A stretch of 64,000 nt of DNA. Source: Pseudopyrenochaeta lycopersici. Its lineage: Eukaryota > Ascomycota > Dothideomycetes > Pleosporales > Pseudopyrenochaetaceae. A model generated the notes under the pieces. That model saw only the letters and a program-made list of their open reading frames with translations, searched no databases and was not told where the DNA came from. The DNA is taken from positions 1 through 64,000 of the forward strand of contig NHZP01000099.1 of NCBI GenBank assembly GCA_003313425.1, in the 5' to 3' direction. The position numbers were made by a program, and so were the translations under genes. Each line of letters begins with the position of its first letter. Within the stretch, counting starts at the first letter, position 1. Of the stretch, positions 9,736 through 20,299 are shown piece by piece.

Positions 9736-10038
9736 ACCAAGCTCCGCACCACATCCTCTTCATTATTCTCACAATAATGTAACCCCTGTACATTATGGTC
9801 AGTAACTATACCTATACACTGCTTTTGTTCTAAAATAAAAACACCAAAAAAAAAGAAGTAAAAGGAAATGCGAAATTAAACATCCTCTTACTACGGTGAA
9901 ATCCTCTATCTAATATAACACAACGTGTATATCTATACATCAATACTATCCCTCTTTTACCAAAGACACTACCGCCTTCCTGAAAACGAATTAGACTACA
10001 TCGGCCGCATCCACTACACAGACGACCCTCCGTACGTA

Positions 10039-10675
10039 CTACACTTGCATAGGCCCGAAACCATCCGGTAGATACCGAGGAAGCCAACAGAAACGCTGCC
10101 ACGCCCTAGACACTTTCTTCAATGCTTCCTGTGAAGACTTATTCTGCCAAATCGTATGGAAACCATTCCCAAGAATTTCTGCGACGTCAGAAGAGTACAC
10201 CAGCTTTCCATATTGCTGATCAAAGCAAGGCAACACCTCTCGCACCAGCGCACACAGCGCCTCTACGGAAAGCTTCGCAAACGCAATCTTGCGACAATGA
10301 CTACCGTCAGACAATATGTCATGAATCTCCAGCAAAAGCAGCGGACACGGCCCACCGTCTTCTGCTCTAATCAGACGATCACGACGTTCCTGGTCGTCTT
10401 TACTAATCTTCAAAGGATCGCTAACCCACCATGACTGCCTGCCATCCGGCGTGAGTGAACAAGTCATCGACATTCGTCGCGATACGAAATCTGCTACTCC
10501 GTTAGTTGGGCATCGGCCAACCTATACGAGAACACACAAAGGGGACAAGTATCCACTCACTGTCCATATACCAACATAACGCTTCCAGCTTCTCCTCTGT
10601 TACTACGAACCGCTCCCCCCGGACGCCTTGCACCAGCACGTCTATACAGACTTCACGCTGTTCCTCGACTCCCAT
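10039..10675 (-). CDS. Shortened WWxTKESG-family protein (module 7)
   Basis: Exon 1 10675-10561, intron 10560-10491 (70 nt, donor GTGAGT, branch CTAAC, acceptor GCAG, internal GTTGGCC/GGCCAAC-like fold), exon 2 10490-10039, 188 aa. The N-terminal half is family-like (SMTCSL...QSWWV), but TKESG is replaced, and the Cys cluster, the SDAVG motif and WLxC are absent. The FAKLSVEALCALVREVLP strand-helix stretch is well kept. It is a short, divergent member; the retained splice signals and open frame argue that it is still expressed. Confidence 0.68.
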
Positions 10676-10812
10676 CTCGATGCGTACCCACTAACAAAAC
10701 ACTCAAAGTGTTAGCAACGTCTACTCGACCGCCCTTCCCAGGAAGCGACGTTATCGCAATGTAAAAAACAAATGATGTTGGACATCTACACTCCGTGCCC
10801 GGGGAAGCCCTC

Positions 10813-11315
10813 CCCTCTTATACATCTATTGTCCTCCAGACCTTGCGCGATGCCAAGGAATGCTAGTCCCCAGGGAGCACAAGTGTGCCCCGTCCCTGCG
10901 TCTACGTTCATAGACCAATTAAATCATAGATTTAGCTGGAGTGGGGGCAGGGGTGCCTCCCACGTGCCCACAACAGTCAGATGACCCGCACTGTCCGTGC
11001 TTTTGTAGGCTTACAAGGGTCTTTGCCTCTAGCCTCTAAAGAGACTAACACTTCGCTACTCCCTCCAGTCGTGGGCAAACCTTAAGGTAAAGTGTCAGGG
11101 GTCAAGGAGCGCAAGGCTCCTGACCACTTGACAACTTTCTAGTGAAAGGAATCATATATAGGCTGCGCCTCACTAGAAATGTTGACTGTGGCTGGAGTGT
11201 GACCTCCCGCCCACCCACTTCTGGGTGAGCACCATGTACCCCAAAACGACGCTAAATCGCGCACAGGGCAATTGACAACTTTTTTTTGCGCCACACTGTG
11301 TCGGACTTAGCCAAA
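10813..11315. repeat. Module 7|8 junction (type B)
   Basis: TATA 10815-10823, S1 AGCCTCTAAAGAGACT, S2 CACTTCGCT, S4 GGAGC/GCTCC, left arm 11132. The right arm is the mismatched form (CACTAGAAATGTTG) ending 11184. The type-B 3' region follows, with a collapsed second repeat at 11274-11297. Confidence 0.86.
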
Positions 11316-11474
11316 TTTATTCGAAAATTTTATGAACCGCATAACGTACCAATGTCGCCGCAGTACATATATTACCAAAGAAATATAAGACTACCAAAAT
11401 ACTTGCCTTGTCTACGTCAAAAACAGCCCGCACTTCACCATCACAGCTATACGCTGAAGGTGTCGCATCATACA

Positions 11475-12298
11475 TTAACACCATAACGCACCATGGACAT
11501 ACCTGCACGATAACCAATCTACCCGCGATGGAAACACCAACCCAACAGCATCGCTAAATCCATTAAACCATCTATGCGATGGGAGCGGAAATGCACCGCC
11601 AAATACATCAAGACGTGCAAACCCACGCTGCCACCGACCTAGCAACAGACACGAAGTGCAACACTTTCCAACTGTGCATCCACAAAGGGCACCACTAGAG
11701 AAATGCCCATTCTCTACAGCGCGGAACACCGCCTCCACTTCATCCGCCCTAGCAGCATCAGCTGCAATCATAGTAACGAGTGGCAGTACCTGCCGCACAA
11801 ACACATTGAGCATATCGACAGACAGCTCCGCAAACGCAACGAAGCTCCGCAGTTGATCGTATTCTCCCACAACATCGACCTTCCAGACGAGACGCGCCCG
11901 AGACGCACCATCCAAATCGCCAGAACCCTCATAGCGATCTAAGCAGCTACAGTCTTTAAGCCTACCACAAGACATGGGAGGCTGCCCGCTCTCCTTGGTG
12001 AACCACCAGACCCGTTCCCCGTTCGCCTGCACGTGACACGTAAGAGAAATATCGTGTTCTACCAACACTACATCAACATCAGTTACTCTGAGTTTCAACC
12101 AACTCCACGGAGAAACACAACAGGGTACCCACTGTGAGAGTATTCTTCAATAATCCCTAACTCGTCTTCAGTCCCTGCAAACGGGTCCCCCTTGCAACCC
12201 TCTTCGAGGGCGTCCATAACAAAAGACGTATACTCCGCTACACTTGGCCGGTCCACAGGCCTCCTAACGATATAAAACTCTCCGGGATGCAACTCCAT
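11475..12298 (-). CDS. WWxTKESG-family accessory protein (module 8; same gene in 38 and 40)
   Basis: Exon 1 12298-12133, intron 12132-12068 (65 nt, donor GTGGGT, branch CTGAT, acceptor GTAG), exon 2 12067-11475, 252 aa. Exon 1 has DPFAGT, matching the PFxGT subtype. Exon 2 has VWWFTKESGQPPMSC, FAELS, CGCTx4CCTSC, WFNGFSDAVG and DWLSC, followed by a short Cys-ending tail. This module is present three times with no difference in the translated products, the highest copy number in the window, which suggests recent amplification. Confidence 0.8.
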
Positions 12299-12382
12299 CG
12301 CCCTGAACAACGCGTTCAAAAGAGAAAAGAGACGAAACTACACATAATAGAGAACACTCCGTGAGCGGGGAGAGAGCCTTCC

Positions 12383-12890
12383 CCTCTTATATGTCGATGT
12401 CCATGCTGTCTCTGCCAAGAGCACCTAGTCCCTAGCAGGCAATGTGGTGCCCCGTCCCTGCGTCTACGTTCATAGACCAATCAGATAAGAACTCTGATAG
12501 AGTGTGGGGCCAAGGGTGTCTCCCACGTGCAACCCAGCGTCATCTGACTCACACGGTCCGTGCTGCGTGTTGCTTACAGGGGGCAGCGCCTCTAGCCTAC
12601 AAGTAGTCTAACCCTTCGGTACTCGTTCCACTCGCGGGCCCTGCTTAGGGTAAAGCCGTCGTGGTCCCGAGCGCAAGGCTCTCGACCACTTGACAACTTT
12701 CTAGTGAAAGGAATCATATATACACTCGAAAGTTGACGGAATGGGCCCGTGCCCATCACAACCCGTCTGTGCGCAAAACGCGCCACAGCAACCCAGCGTG
12801 ACTCTGCATGACCGTCAGCCACACGGAAAATGGACTTACGCATTTTTTTTTGAAGGTTCGACGTTCCATCTGAAGGGCTCCCACCCTTAA
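12383..12890. repeat. Module 8|9 junction
   Basis: TATA 12385-12393, S1 AGCCTACAAGTAGTCT, S2 CCCTTCGGT, S4 GAGC/GCTC, left arm 12694, short right arm (CTCGAAAGTTG) ending 12735, hairpin AAAATGGACTTACGCATTTT, AAGGG/CCCTT 12873-12888. Confidence 0.87.
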
Positions 12891-12980
12891 CAATGAAGCT
12901 GCGCAATAATAACTTCTCATTGTTCCAATGTTCCCACTCTTACAAAATTAGTACTGCTGCCCCATAATAACAGCTGTCAG

Positions 12981-13804
12981 TCAACTTAACGACAACCAGT
13001 TGATGCTATTGCGAATATCTCCCACAGCATCCGTAACGCCGCTCCACCAGTGTCCTTCGCCGAGAGGAAACAATCCACAAAACCTCCACTGCTCTACAAA
13101 CAGCCCTGCCTGGTTGCAATTCGTTATGCAACTATCGCATACTCCACAAATCGTACAACTACACAAACAACCACTGGAAAAGGCACCAGCCTCCAGCAAC
13201 GCAAAAACATTCTGTGCAAGACGCACCCACAGCGTCACTGCATATCTCCCAAGCGGTGCCTCTACACCGCACGCCTGCTCTCCAAAAAGTCCAACAAGCA
13301 TGGGGACAACCCGATGCTCAATCACCCAAAGCGAATGACCACTAAGTTCGCTAACAAGCACTTCACTCCATTGCACAGTCTCCGCCCAGAAACGTGTACT
13401 AAGCTTCACGACAGCATACGCAGTCCGTACCATAACACGAGGGTGACGAGGGTGTTCAACTCCAACACCACTGGAGATGTAAGGAACCCGTCCGGTCTCC
13501 TCTGTAAGCCTCCAGGATACTTTGCCATCCAGCAAGACACACGTGACTGAAATGTGCTGCTCCACCAGCACTACAAGGGTATTAGCCAGAGTCCCTCCCT
13601 ACAAGAAGGAAATGGAGAGCGCACACCATGCACATGCTCCCATAAAAACCGCAAGTCAGCAGTCTCCACAGCGGCAACGTGGCCTATCGAGCCACACACA
13701 TAATGCCGAAGCCACGACAGTAACGCCCTGTCCGCCTCCAGAACAGAACAGCCGATCTGCTCACACAGGGCAACCAGCTCTCCAAGCTGCCTTGAAAAGG
13801 ACAT
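12981..13804 (-). CDS. Divergent WWxTKESG-family protein (module 9)
   Basis: Exon 1 13804-13627, intron 13626-13571 (56 nt, donor GTGTGC, branch CTAAT, acceptor GTAG), exon 2 13570-12981, 255 aa. The signature reads SWRLTEETG. The Cys cluster (CLCSCTx4CDSC) and WWSGVTDAVG are kept; the end is WLSLS, lacking the final Cys. The leader from TATA (13990) to ATG is about 185 nt, longer than usual. It is related to modules 17, 30 and 32 in having GVTDA rather than GxSDA. Confidence 0.75.
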
Positions 13805-13987
13805 ACCTGTTTAACCAAAGGAACGCAGCTCCCTGCTATTCAATGATCTATTGTTTCGTTTTTAGGGACGAAACCAGTTCCCAAACCCTAATGGCATACA
13901 CCATAAACTAACACAAGCGATACAATCGTAATGTACCGTTGTTACTACATAGTAGAGAACACTCCGTGAGCGGGGGAAGGCCTCCCC

Positions 13988-14432
13988 CTCTTATATTTTG
14001 ATGTCCATGCTGTCCTTGCCAAGACACACTAGTCCCTAGGGAGCAACAGAGTGCCCCTTCCATGTTGTCTACATTCATAGACCAATCAAAGCATCGATTG
14101 AATAAAATGTGGGTAACCTGAGATCAGATGACCTGCACAGTCCGTGCTTCGTGTTACTTACCGGGGTCTCTTGCCCTAAACTAATTCTAGTTTACCGCTT
14201 CGCTGTTCCCTCCAGTCACGGCCAGAGCTTACAGGTAAAGTGTCCAGGGTAACCAGCGCAAGGCTGGTGACCACTTGACAACTTTCTAGTGAAAGGAATC
14301 ATATATAGGCAAAACGCCACACTAGAAAGTTGAGTCGGGGTCTGTGCGCACCCCGCACCGCCACACGAAATTGGACATAGCCAATTTTTCGTGAGATTTG
14401 ATGTTCCATCCTAAGGGCGTCCACACCCTTCA
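13988..14432. repeat. Module 9|10 junction
   Basis: TATA 13990-13996, S1 AAACTAATTCTAGTTT, S2 CGCTTCGCT, S4 CCAGC/GCTGG, left arm 14279, GGCAAAACGCC, right arm ending 14332, hairpin GAAATTGG-ACATAG-CCAATTTTTC, AAGGG/CCCTT 14413-14430. An A/T-rich tail to 14713 holds nothing recognised. Confidence 0.87.
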
Positions 14433-14713
14433 TGACGACAGCTCCGCACAACAACTTCTTCGTTCTTTTTTCTTGGCTTCTGTACAGAACCTACATACCA
14501 TAATTAGTGAATAGTAGAAAACAATAAAAATCTACTAAAAAAAAATGTGCCTACTATCGTACCTAACAAATATCCACAAACATGTGATACAGTACCACAA
14601 TCAGCTCAATGCAAAACAACGTACACAGTCCTATCAAAATTAGATACTGATACTATTACTCTACTGTACTCCATACCTATGCTTACAGGTTAACAAAACT
14701 TAAGACTTTCGTC

Positions 14714-15518
14714 TCAAAACGCTGGACAATCGCAACTCAGCCAGTTCTCTCCGGATGATTGTACTCTACCAACAGCGTCACTGATCCCAGCAAACCACAC
14801 AGACTTTCCAAACGGCCATACACCTTGGAATCCATCCAGCTGAAGAAACCTCGGAACCCTCGTCGACGTACATAGTACTGATACGCAAGGCTCACAGATC
14901 CCCTCTAGCGTGCATCCGCAATCCACGGAAGTACCAAAGTACCCAACGTCTAGCAAGTACAGCAACATCTCCATGCCTACAGCATCTACAACTTGCCGAT
15001 CTGCCAGTGTAATAAGCGGCAAGACCCGCCATGCAAGTACATCGAATGTCTCTACCGAGAGCCGAGCAAAAGTAACATGGCTCCGCACCACCCCATCCTG
15101 ATGGAGCGCCTCCACCTTGAGGACCAGGAGCGACTGCCGGGTCCCACCCTCTGCACACAGTTCCTTATAGTCTTCCAGACATGATATATGTCGTTGCTCC
15201 GCGCACTGCCGAGGAGGCTGCCCGCTCTCTTTGGTTACCCACCAGGAACACCTCCCCGACGCATTCATGCTGAGCGTAAGAGACACACCGCGCTCCACCA
15301 AAGCTGTCCGTCTATCAGTTGGGGAGCCCAACTTCTTCTGTGTTTAGAAAACAAAGACACTGACTGTGCACGTGATCCCTCACAGTCTGATGTTCCATCA
15401 GCGTCTCTACAGACACTACGGAAGAACTCCCTTCCTCTAACGCTTCTAAAAGAGATAAGAAGCTTATAGTAGCATTGGCTCCCGCCATAGCACTGCCCTG
15501 CCCAGGCTGCGACCCCAT
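14714..15518 (-). CDS. WWxTKESG-family accessory protein (module 10)
   Basis: Exon 1 15518-15365, intron 15364-15304 (61 nt, donor GTCAGTG, branch CTGAT, acceptor ACAG; GTTGGG/CCCAAC hairpin just before the branch), exon 2 15303-14714, 247 aa. This is a typical member: EEGSSSVVSVET and VRDHVHS in exon 1; SWWVTKESGQPPRQC, CGCTLEGICEPC, WFAGISDAVG and NWLSC in exon 2. The stretch HQDGVVRSHVTFARL resembles the Rep stretch around its HUH motif (HEDGKPHYHAVFRF), which is part of the case for a shared fold. Confidence 0.82.
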
Positions 15519-15582
15519 CGCACTGTAGTAGAAAACAACTACATAATTGACAACACTCCGTGTGTTGGGAGGAAACCCCTTC

Positions 15583-16015
15583 TCCTATATACATATCTGA
15601 CTTGTGCACCGCCAAGAGCACCTAGTCCCTAGGGAGCGAGAAAACGCATACTCCCTGTGTCTACAGCCATAGACCAATTAGATCAAAGATCTTGTGAGGC
15701 ACAGCAATCGTCAGATGACTCACGCTCCACGTGATGCCGTGCTTACTAGTGCTTATGCCTACACTCTAAAGAGTTTAACACTCCGTTGCGATCTCCAATC
15801 GCAGGCAAAGCTTACAGGTAAAGTGTCGAGGGTCTCCAGCGCAAGGCTGGTGACCACTTGACAACTTTCTAGTGAAAGGAATCATATATAGGCAAAACGC
15901 CACACTAGAAAGTTGAGTCGGGGTCTGTGCGCACCCCGCACCGCCACACGAAATTGGACATAGCCAATTTTTCGTGAGATTTGATGTTCCATCCTAAGGG
16001 CGTCCACACCCTTCA
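15583..16015. repeat. Module 10|11 junction
   Basis: TATA 15585-15594, CTAGTCCCTAG, S1 ACTCTAAAGAGT, S3 stem GCGAT/ATCGC, S4 CCAGC/GCTGG, left arm 15862, GGCAAAACGCC, right arm ending 15915, AAGGG/CCCTT near 15996-16013. Confidence 0.87.
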
Positions 16016-16296
16016 TGACGACAGCTCCGCACAACAACTTCTTCGTTCTTTTTTCTTGGCTTCTGTACAGAACCTACATACCATAATTAGTGAATAGTAG
16101 AAAACAATAAAAATCTACTAAAAAAAAATGTGCCTACTATCGTACCTAACAAATATCCACAAACATGTGATACAGTACCACAATCAGCTCAATGCAAAAC
16201 AACGTACACAGTCCTATCAAAATTAGATACTGATACTATTACTCTACTGTACTCCATACCTATGCTTACAGGTTAACAAAACTTAAGACTTTCGTC

Positions 16297-17101
16297 TCAA
16301 AACGCTGGACAATCGCAACTCAGCCAGTTCTCTCCGGATGATTGTACTCTACCAACAGCGTCACTGATCCCAGCAAACCACACAGACTTTCCAAACGGCC
16401 ATACACCTTGGAATCCATCCAGCTGAAGAAACCTCGGAACCCTCGTCGACGTACATAGTACTGATACGCAAGGCTCACAGATCCCCTCTAGCGTGCATCC
16501 GCAATCCACGGAAGTACCAAAGTACCCAACGTCTAGCAAGTACAGCAACATCTCCATGCCTACAGCATCTACAACTTGCCGATCTGCCAGTGTAATAAGC
16601 GGCAAGACCCGCCATGCAAGTACATCGAATGTCTCTACCGAGAGCCGAGCAAAAGTAACATGGCTCCGCACCACCCCATCCTGATGGAGCGCCTCCACCT
16701 TGAGGACCAGGAGCGACTGCCGGGTCCCACCCTCTGCACACAGTTCCTTATAGTCTTCCAGACATGATATATGTCGTTGCTCCGCGCACTGCCGAGGAGG
16801 CTGCCCGCTCTCTTTGGTTACCCACCAGGAACACCTCCCCGACGCATTCATGCTGAGCGTAAGAGACACACCGCGCTCCACCAAAGCTGTCCGTCTATCA
16901 GTTGGGGAGCCCAACTTCTTCTGTGTTTAGAAAACAAAGACACTGACTGTGCACGTGATCCCTCACAGTCTGATGTTCCATCAGCGTCTCTACAGACACT
17001 ACGGAAGAACTCCCTTCCTCTAACGCTTCTAAAAGAGATAAGAAGCTTATAGTAGCATTGGCTCCCGCCATAGCACTGCCCTGCCCAGGCTGCGACCCCA
17101 T
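16297..17101 (-). CDS. WWxTKESG-family accessory protein (module 11, copy of module 10)
   Basis: Identical translated product to the gene at 14714-15518; intron 16947-16887. Its upstream junction (module 11|12) continues into a different neighbour after the core. See the module 10 entry for motifs. Confidence 0.82.
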
Positions 17102-17165
17102 CGCACTGTAGTAGAAAACAACTACATAATTGACAACACTCCGTGTGTTGGGAGGAAACCCCTTC

Positions 17166-17660
17166 TCCTATATACATATCTGACTTGTGCACCGCCAAGA
17201 GCACCTAGTCCCTAGGGAGCGAGAAAACGCATACTCCCTGTGTCTACAGCCATAGACCAATTAGATCAAAGATCTTGTGAGGCACAGCAATCGTCAGATG
17301 ACTCACGCTCCACGTGATGCCGTGCTTACTAGTGCTTATGCCTACACTCTAAAGAGTTTAACACTCCGTTGCGATCTCCAATCGCAGGCAAAGCTTACAG
17401 GTAAAGTGTCGAGGGTCTCCAGCGCAAGGCTGGTGACCACTTGACAACTTTCTAGTGAAAGGAATCATATATAGCACTCGAAAGTTGTCGGAGAGGCCTG
17501 TGCGCACAATCTGCGCCACAGCAACCCATGTCTGCGCTCTCTCGAGCCACACCCCCAGGTGACTCAGCCTGTCTTCCAGCCACAACAAAATTGGACTTAG
17601 CCAATTTTTATTTTTTTTTTGGAGAGATGGTGTTCCATCCTGAGGGCTCCCACCCTTACT
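17166..17660. repeat. Module 11|12 junction
   Basis: TATA 17168-17177. S1 to S4 are as in 10|11, left arm 17445, but the right arm is the short form (CTCGAAAGTTG) ending 17487, so partners changed within the core. Hairpin AAATTGGACTTAGCCAATTT, GAGGG/CCCTT 17642-17657. Confidence 0.87.
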
Positions 17661-17897
17661 GACCGAGCTCCGCACCACGATTTCTTCGTTCTTTTTTTTT
17701 TTGGCTTCTGTACAGAACCTACATATCTTAGTTAGTCTAGCTTATACTATGTAGGGTACGTATTTAAGTACATTTGTCTTTGGGAATGCGTGCCTCCTAC
17801 GTTATAACTCACCCGATCTAGGCTACCGCTCTATCCATATACTAATGCCGTTCCATAAGGTAAACAGGCTACCTCCTCTCTTAACGATACACCCGCT

Positions 17898-18675
17898 CTA
17901 CGAACAACTCAGCCAGTCTGCGTCCTGCGGTTTTCGTATTCCAATAGCGTCGCTGAGTCCAGTAAACCAATCTCCCTCTCCAAACGGCCATACACCGTAA
18001 AATCGATCTAGTCGATGAAATCGTGGCGGGGAATCGTCTACCGATACACAAGGCTTACACATCTTATCCTGTGTGCACCCACAGTCCACGCTGGTGCTGT
18101 ACCACCCATTATCCAACAGGTGCAGCACTTCGTCAACAACAAAAGCATCCACTAACTGGCCTTCCGGCGTTGTGATAAGAGGTAGAATGCGCCGTATAAG
18201 CACATCAAGGGCCTCTACTGAGAGCTCCGCAAATACAACTAGACTCCGCACTGCCCCATACCTGAGGATGTCCACCTTAAGGACCAGGAGCGACTGCCGG
18301 GTCCCACCCTCTGCAATAAACTGCTCATACTCATCTAGACACGTCCTGTGCTGTTCCTCTACACACTGCCAATGAGGCTGCCCGCTCTCCTTGGTTACCC
18401 ACCAGGAACACCTTCCCGACGCATTCATGCTGAGCGTAAGAGACACACCGCGTTCCACTAAACCTGTTACTCCGTGAGTTGGCCTGACCAACTTCTCCCG
18501 TGTTTAGAAGACAAAGACACTGACTGTGCACGTGATCCCTCACCAGCTGCTGTTCCATGGGTGTCCCTACGGACAATGCGGAAGAACTTCCTTCCTGCAA
18601 CCCATCTATAAGAGATGGGGACAAACTCATGCTAGAGGCAGCCGCCTGTCTATCGTCCATAGTACACGACTCCAT
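17898..18675 (-). CDS. WWxTKESG-family accessory protein (module 12)
   Basis: Exon 1 18675-18525, intron 18524-18464 (61 nt, donor GTCAGTG, acceptor AACAG, with a GTTGGTC/GGCCAAC fold), exon 2 18463-17898, 238 aa. CSWWVTKESGQPHWQC, FAELS, CGCTx5CKPC, WFTGLSDAIG, DWLSC. The first 30 residues after the intron are nearly the same as in modules 10/11 while the rest differs, a sign of mosaic exchange inside genes as well as between modules. Confidence 0.8.
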
Positions 18676-18744
18676 CGGAAAGCAAAACAAGGAAAAAGTT
18701 TCCTTAAGGAATGTAGAACCACTCCATGCCAACAGATCCTCTGT

Positions 18745-19212
18745 TGTAATTATATAGATATCTACCATGGTCTCCGCCAAGGAATACTAGTCCCTAGTGG
18801 GCGAAGAAACGCACACTCCCTATGTCTACATTCATAGACCAATCAGACAACTGATTGAAAAAAAAAGTGGGCAAGCAGCGATCCGATGATCAGCACGCGC
18901 CCGTGCTCTGCTATGCTTAGTAAGTGCATTGCCTCTAAACTAATTCTAGTTTAACCCTTCGGTACTCGTTCCACTCGTTGGCAAAGCTTACATGTAAAGT
19001 GACAAGGGTAAGGAGCGCAAGGCTCCTGACCACTTGACAACTTTCTAGTGAAAGGAATCATATATAGGCGGTTCGCCACACTAGAAAGTTGAGTCGGGGT
19101 CTGTGCGCACGATCTGCGCCACAGCCAACGTGACTCTGCATGGCCTCCAGCCACTGTGAAATTGGACTTAGCCAATTTTTTTGAAGGTTCGATGTTCCAT
19201 TAACCACCCTAC
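18745..19212. repeat. Module 12|13 junction
   Basis: TATA 18747-18756, AATCAG/CTGATT hairpin after CCAAT, S1 AAACTAATTCTAGTTT, S2 CCCTTCGGT, S4 GGAGC/GCTCC, left arm 19038, GGCGGTTCGCC, right arm ending 19091, hairpin AAATTGG-ACTTAG-CCAATTT. There is no AAGGG hairpin in module 13. Confidence 0.86.
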
Positions 19213-19353
19213 GCTAATGTCAGCCTTCGCTTCCCAGAATATTGCACAGTACTATGCCGTACCACAGCCATGCATACCTTAACAACAGAATTCTACTACC
19301 GCACGTACTAATGCTACAAATCAACCATTCTTCCATGGTCTATCCAACAAAAC

Positions 19354-20249
19354 TCAATCATTCCTAAATATAGTCATCCATAGTAACTCATCTACAGAAC
19401 AATTACTAAGTGCACCGTCAATAGACAAAGTAGACGATAACGCAATATGCGGACATGTGAGCCAGTCAAGCGCCAACGGTTGTACAATTCCAACCGCATC
19501 ACTGTACCCAGGAAACCAGCCGTCTGGACCACATGGGAATGGCCCACTGAACATGTCCCATCTCGTGAAACGTTGCCGATTAAAACGCAACGACAAACAG
19601 GACAGACAATGCTCTCGCAATGTGCACCCGCACCCCACGCTACTGGAAAATCCGCCTACGTCTAGCAAACCAAACAGCGTATCCACGTCCTCCGCCTGCA
19701 CAAGATCCCTATCACGTGTATACACACAAGGCAGCACGCTTTTGATGAATACATCAAATGTATCGGAACAGAGCTTCGCGAACACAACCATGCTCCGCAC
19801 TTGATTGTATTCTCCTACAACATCTGCTCTCCAGACAAGAAATGCAGTCAGGGCATTGTCGGCAGACGCACAATTTCCAAAATAGCACCCACACACATTG
19901 GGCGCAGAACACTGGCGAGGAGCCTGCCCGCTCTCCCGAGTGAGCCATACGTCTAAGGCGCCATCCGGCTTTAGATGAAACGTAAAAGAGATGCCTTGCT
20001 CCACCAACTCTGCTACTCCGTTAGTTGGGGGACCTCCGCCCAACTACTAAAACATCTACAAAAAGAGAACATACTGTCTATGTGCGCCCGCACACAATGT
20101 AAGCTAGATGCACTCGCTGCAATAGCTTCCCCTCGAATTCCTTCTACAAGGCAGTCGATCCCCGACAAAACACGCTCCAGCTGTACGCTAGAAACACTTC
20201 CATCATGCTCCGTAGAGATGTGCACTCTGGGTGACGACGCCATCGTCAT
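19354..20249 (-). CDS. WWxTKESG-family protein with C-terminal extension (module 13)
   Basis: Exon 1 20249-20075, intron 20074-20010 (65 nt, donor GTATGT, branch CTAAC, acceptor GCAG), exon 2 20009-19354, 276 aa. The signature is DVWLTRESGQAPRQC; CGCTx5CLSC, WFPGYSDAVG and DWLTC are present. About 33 residues extend past the usual end, the longest tail in the family. The start is taken as the first in-frame ATG about 50 bases inside the TATA box (20300-20309); a second ATG follows two codons later. The same gene is at 22492-23387. Confidence 0.8.
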
Positions 20250-20299
20250 TTGGAGTAAACCAAAAACATCACTTCCATGGGCGGGGGAGGCCCTCCCCT

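Larger units (their letters stand above)
14279..17444. repeat. Tandem duplication of one module (modules 10 and 11)
   Basis: Two consecutive 1583-bp modules have the same gene, tail and 3' region. Their translated products are identical and I saw no nucleotide difference beyond the left-most junction. The unit begins and ends in the inverted-repeat core, as expected from a head-to-tail dimer of one circle. Confidence 0.9.

Noticed and set aside
13210..13250. Possible second intron in module 9 exon 2
   Set aside because: The frame is open and aligns with relatives without it; no convincing donor-branch-acceptor set was found.
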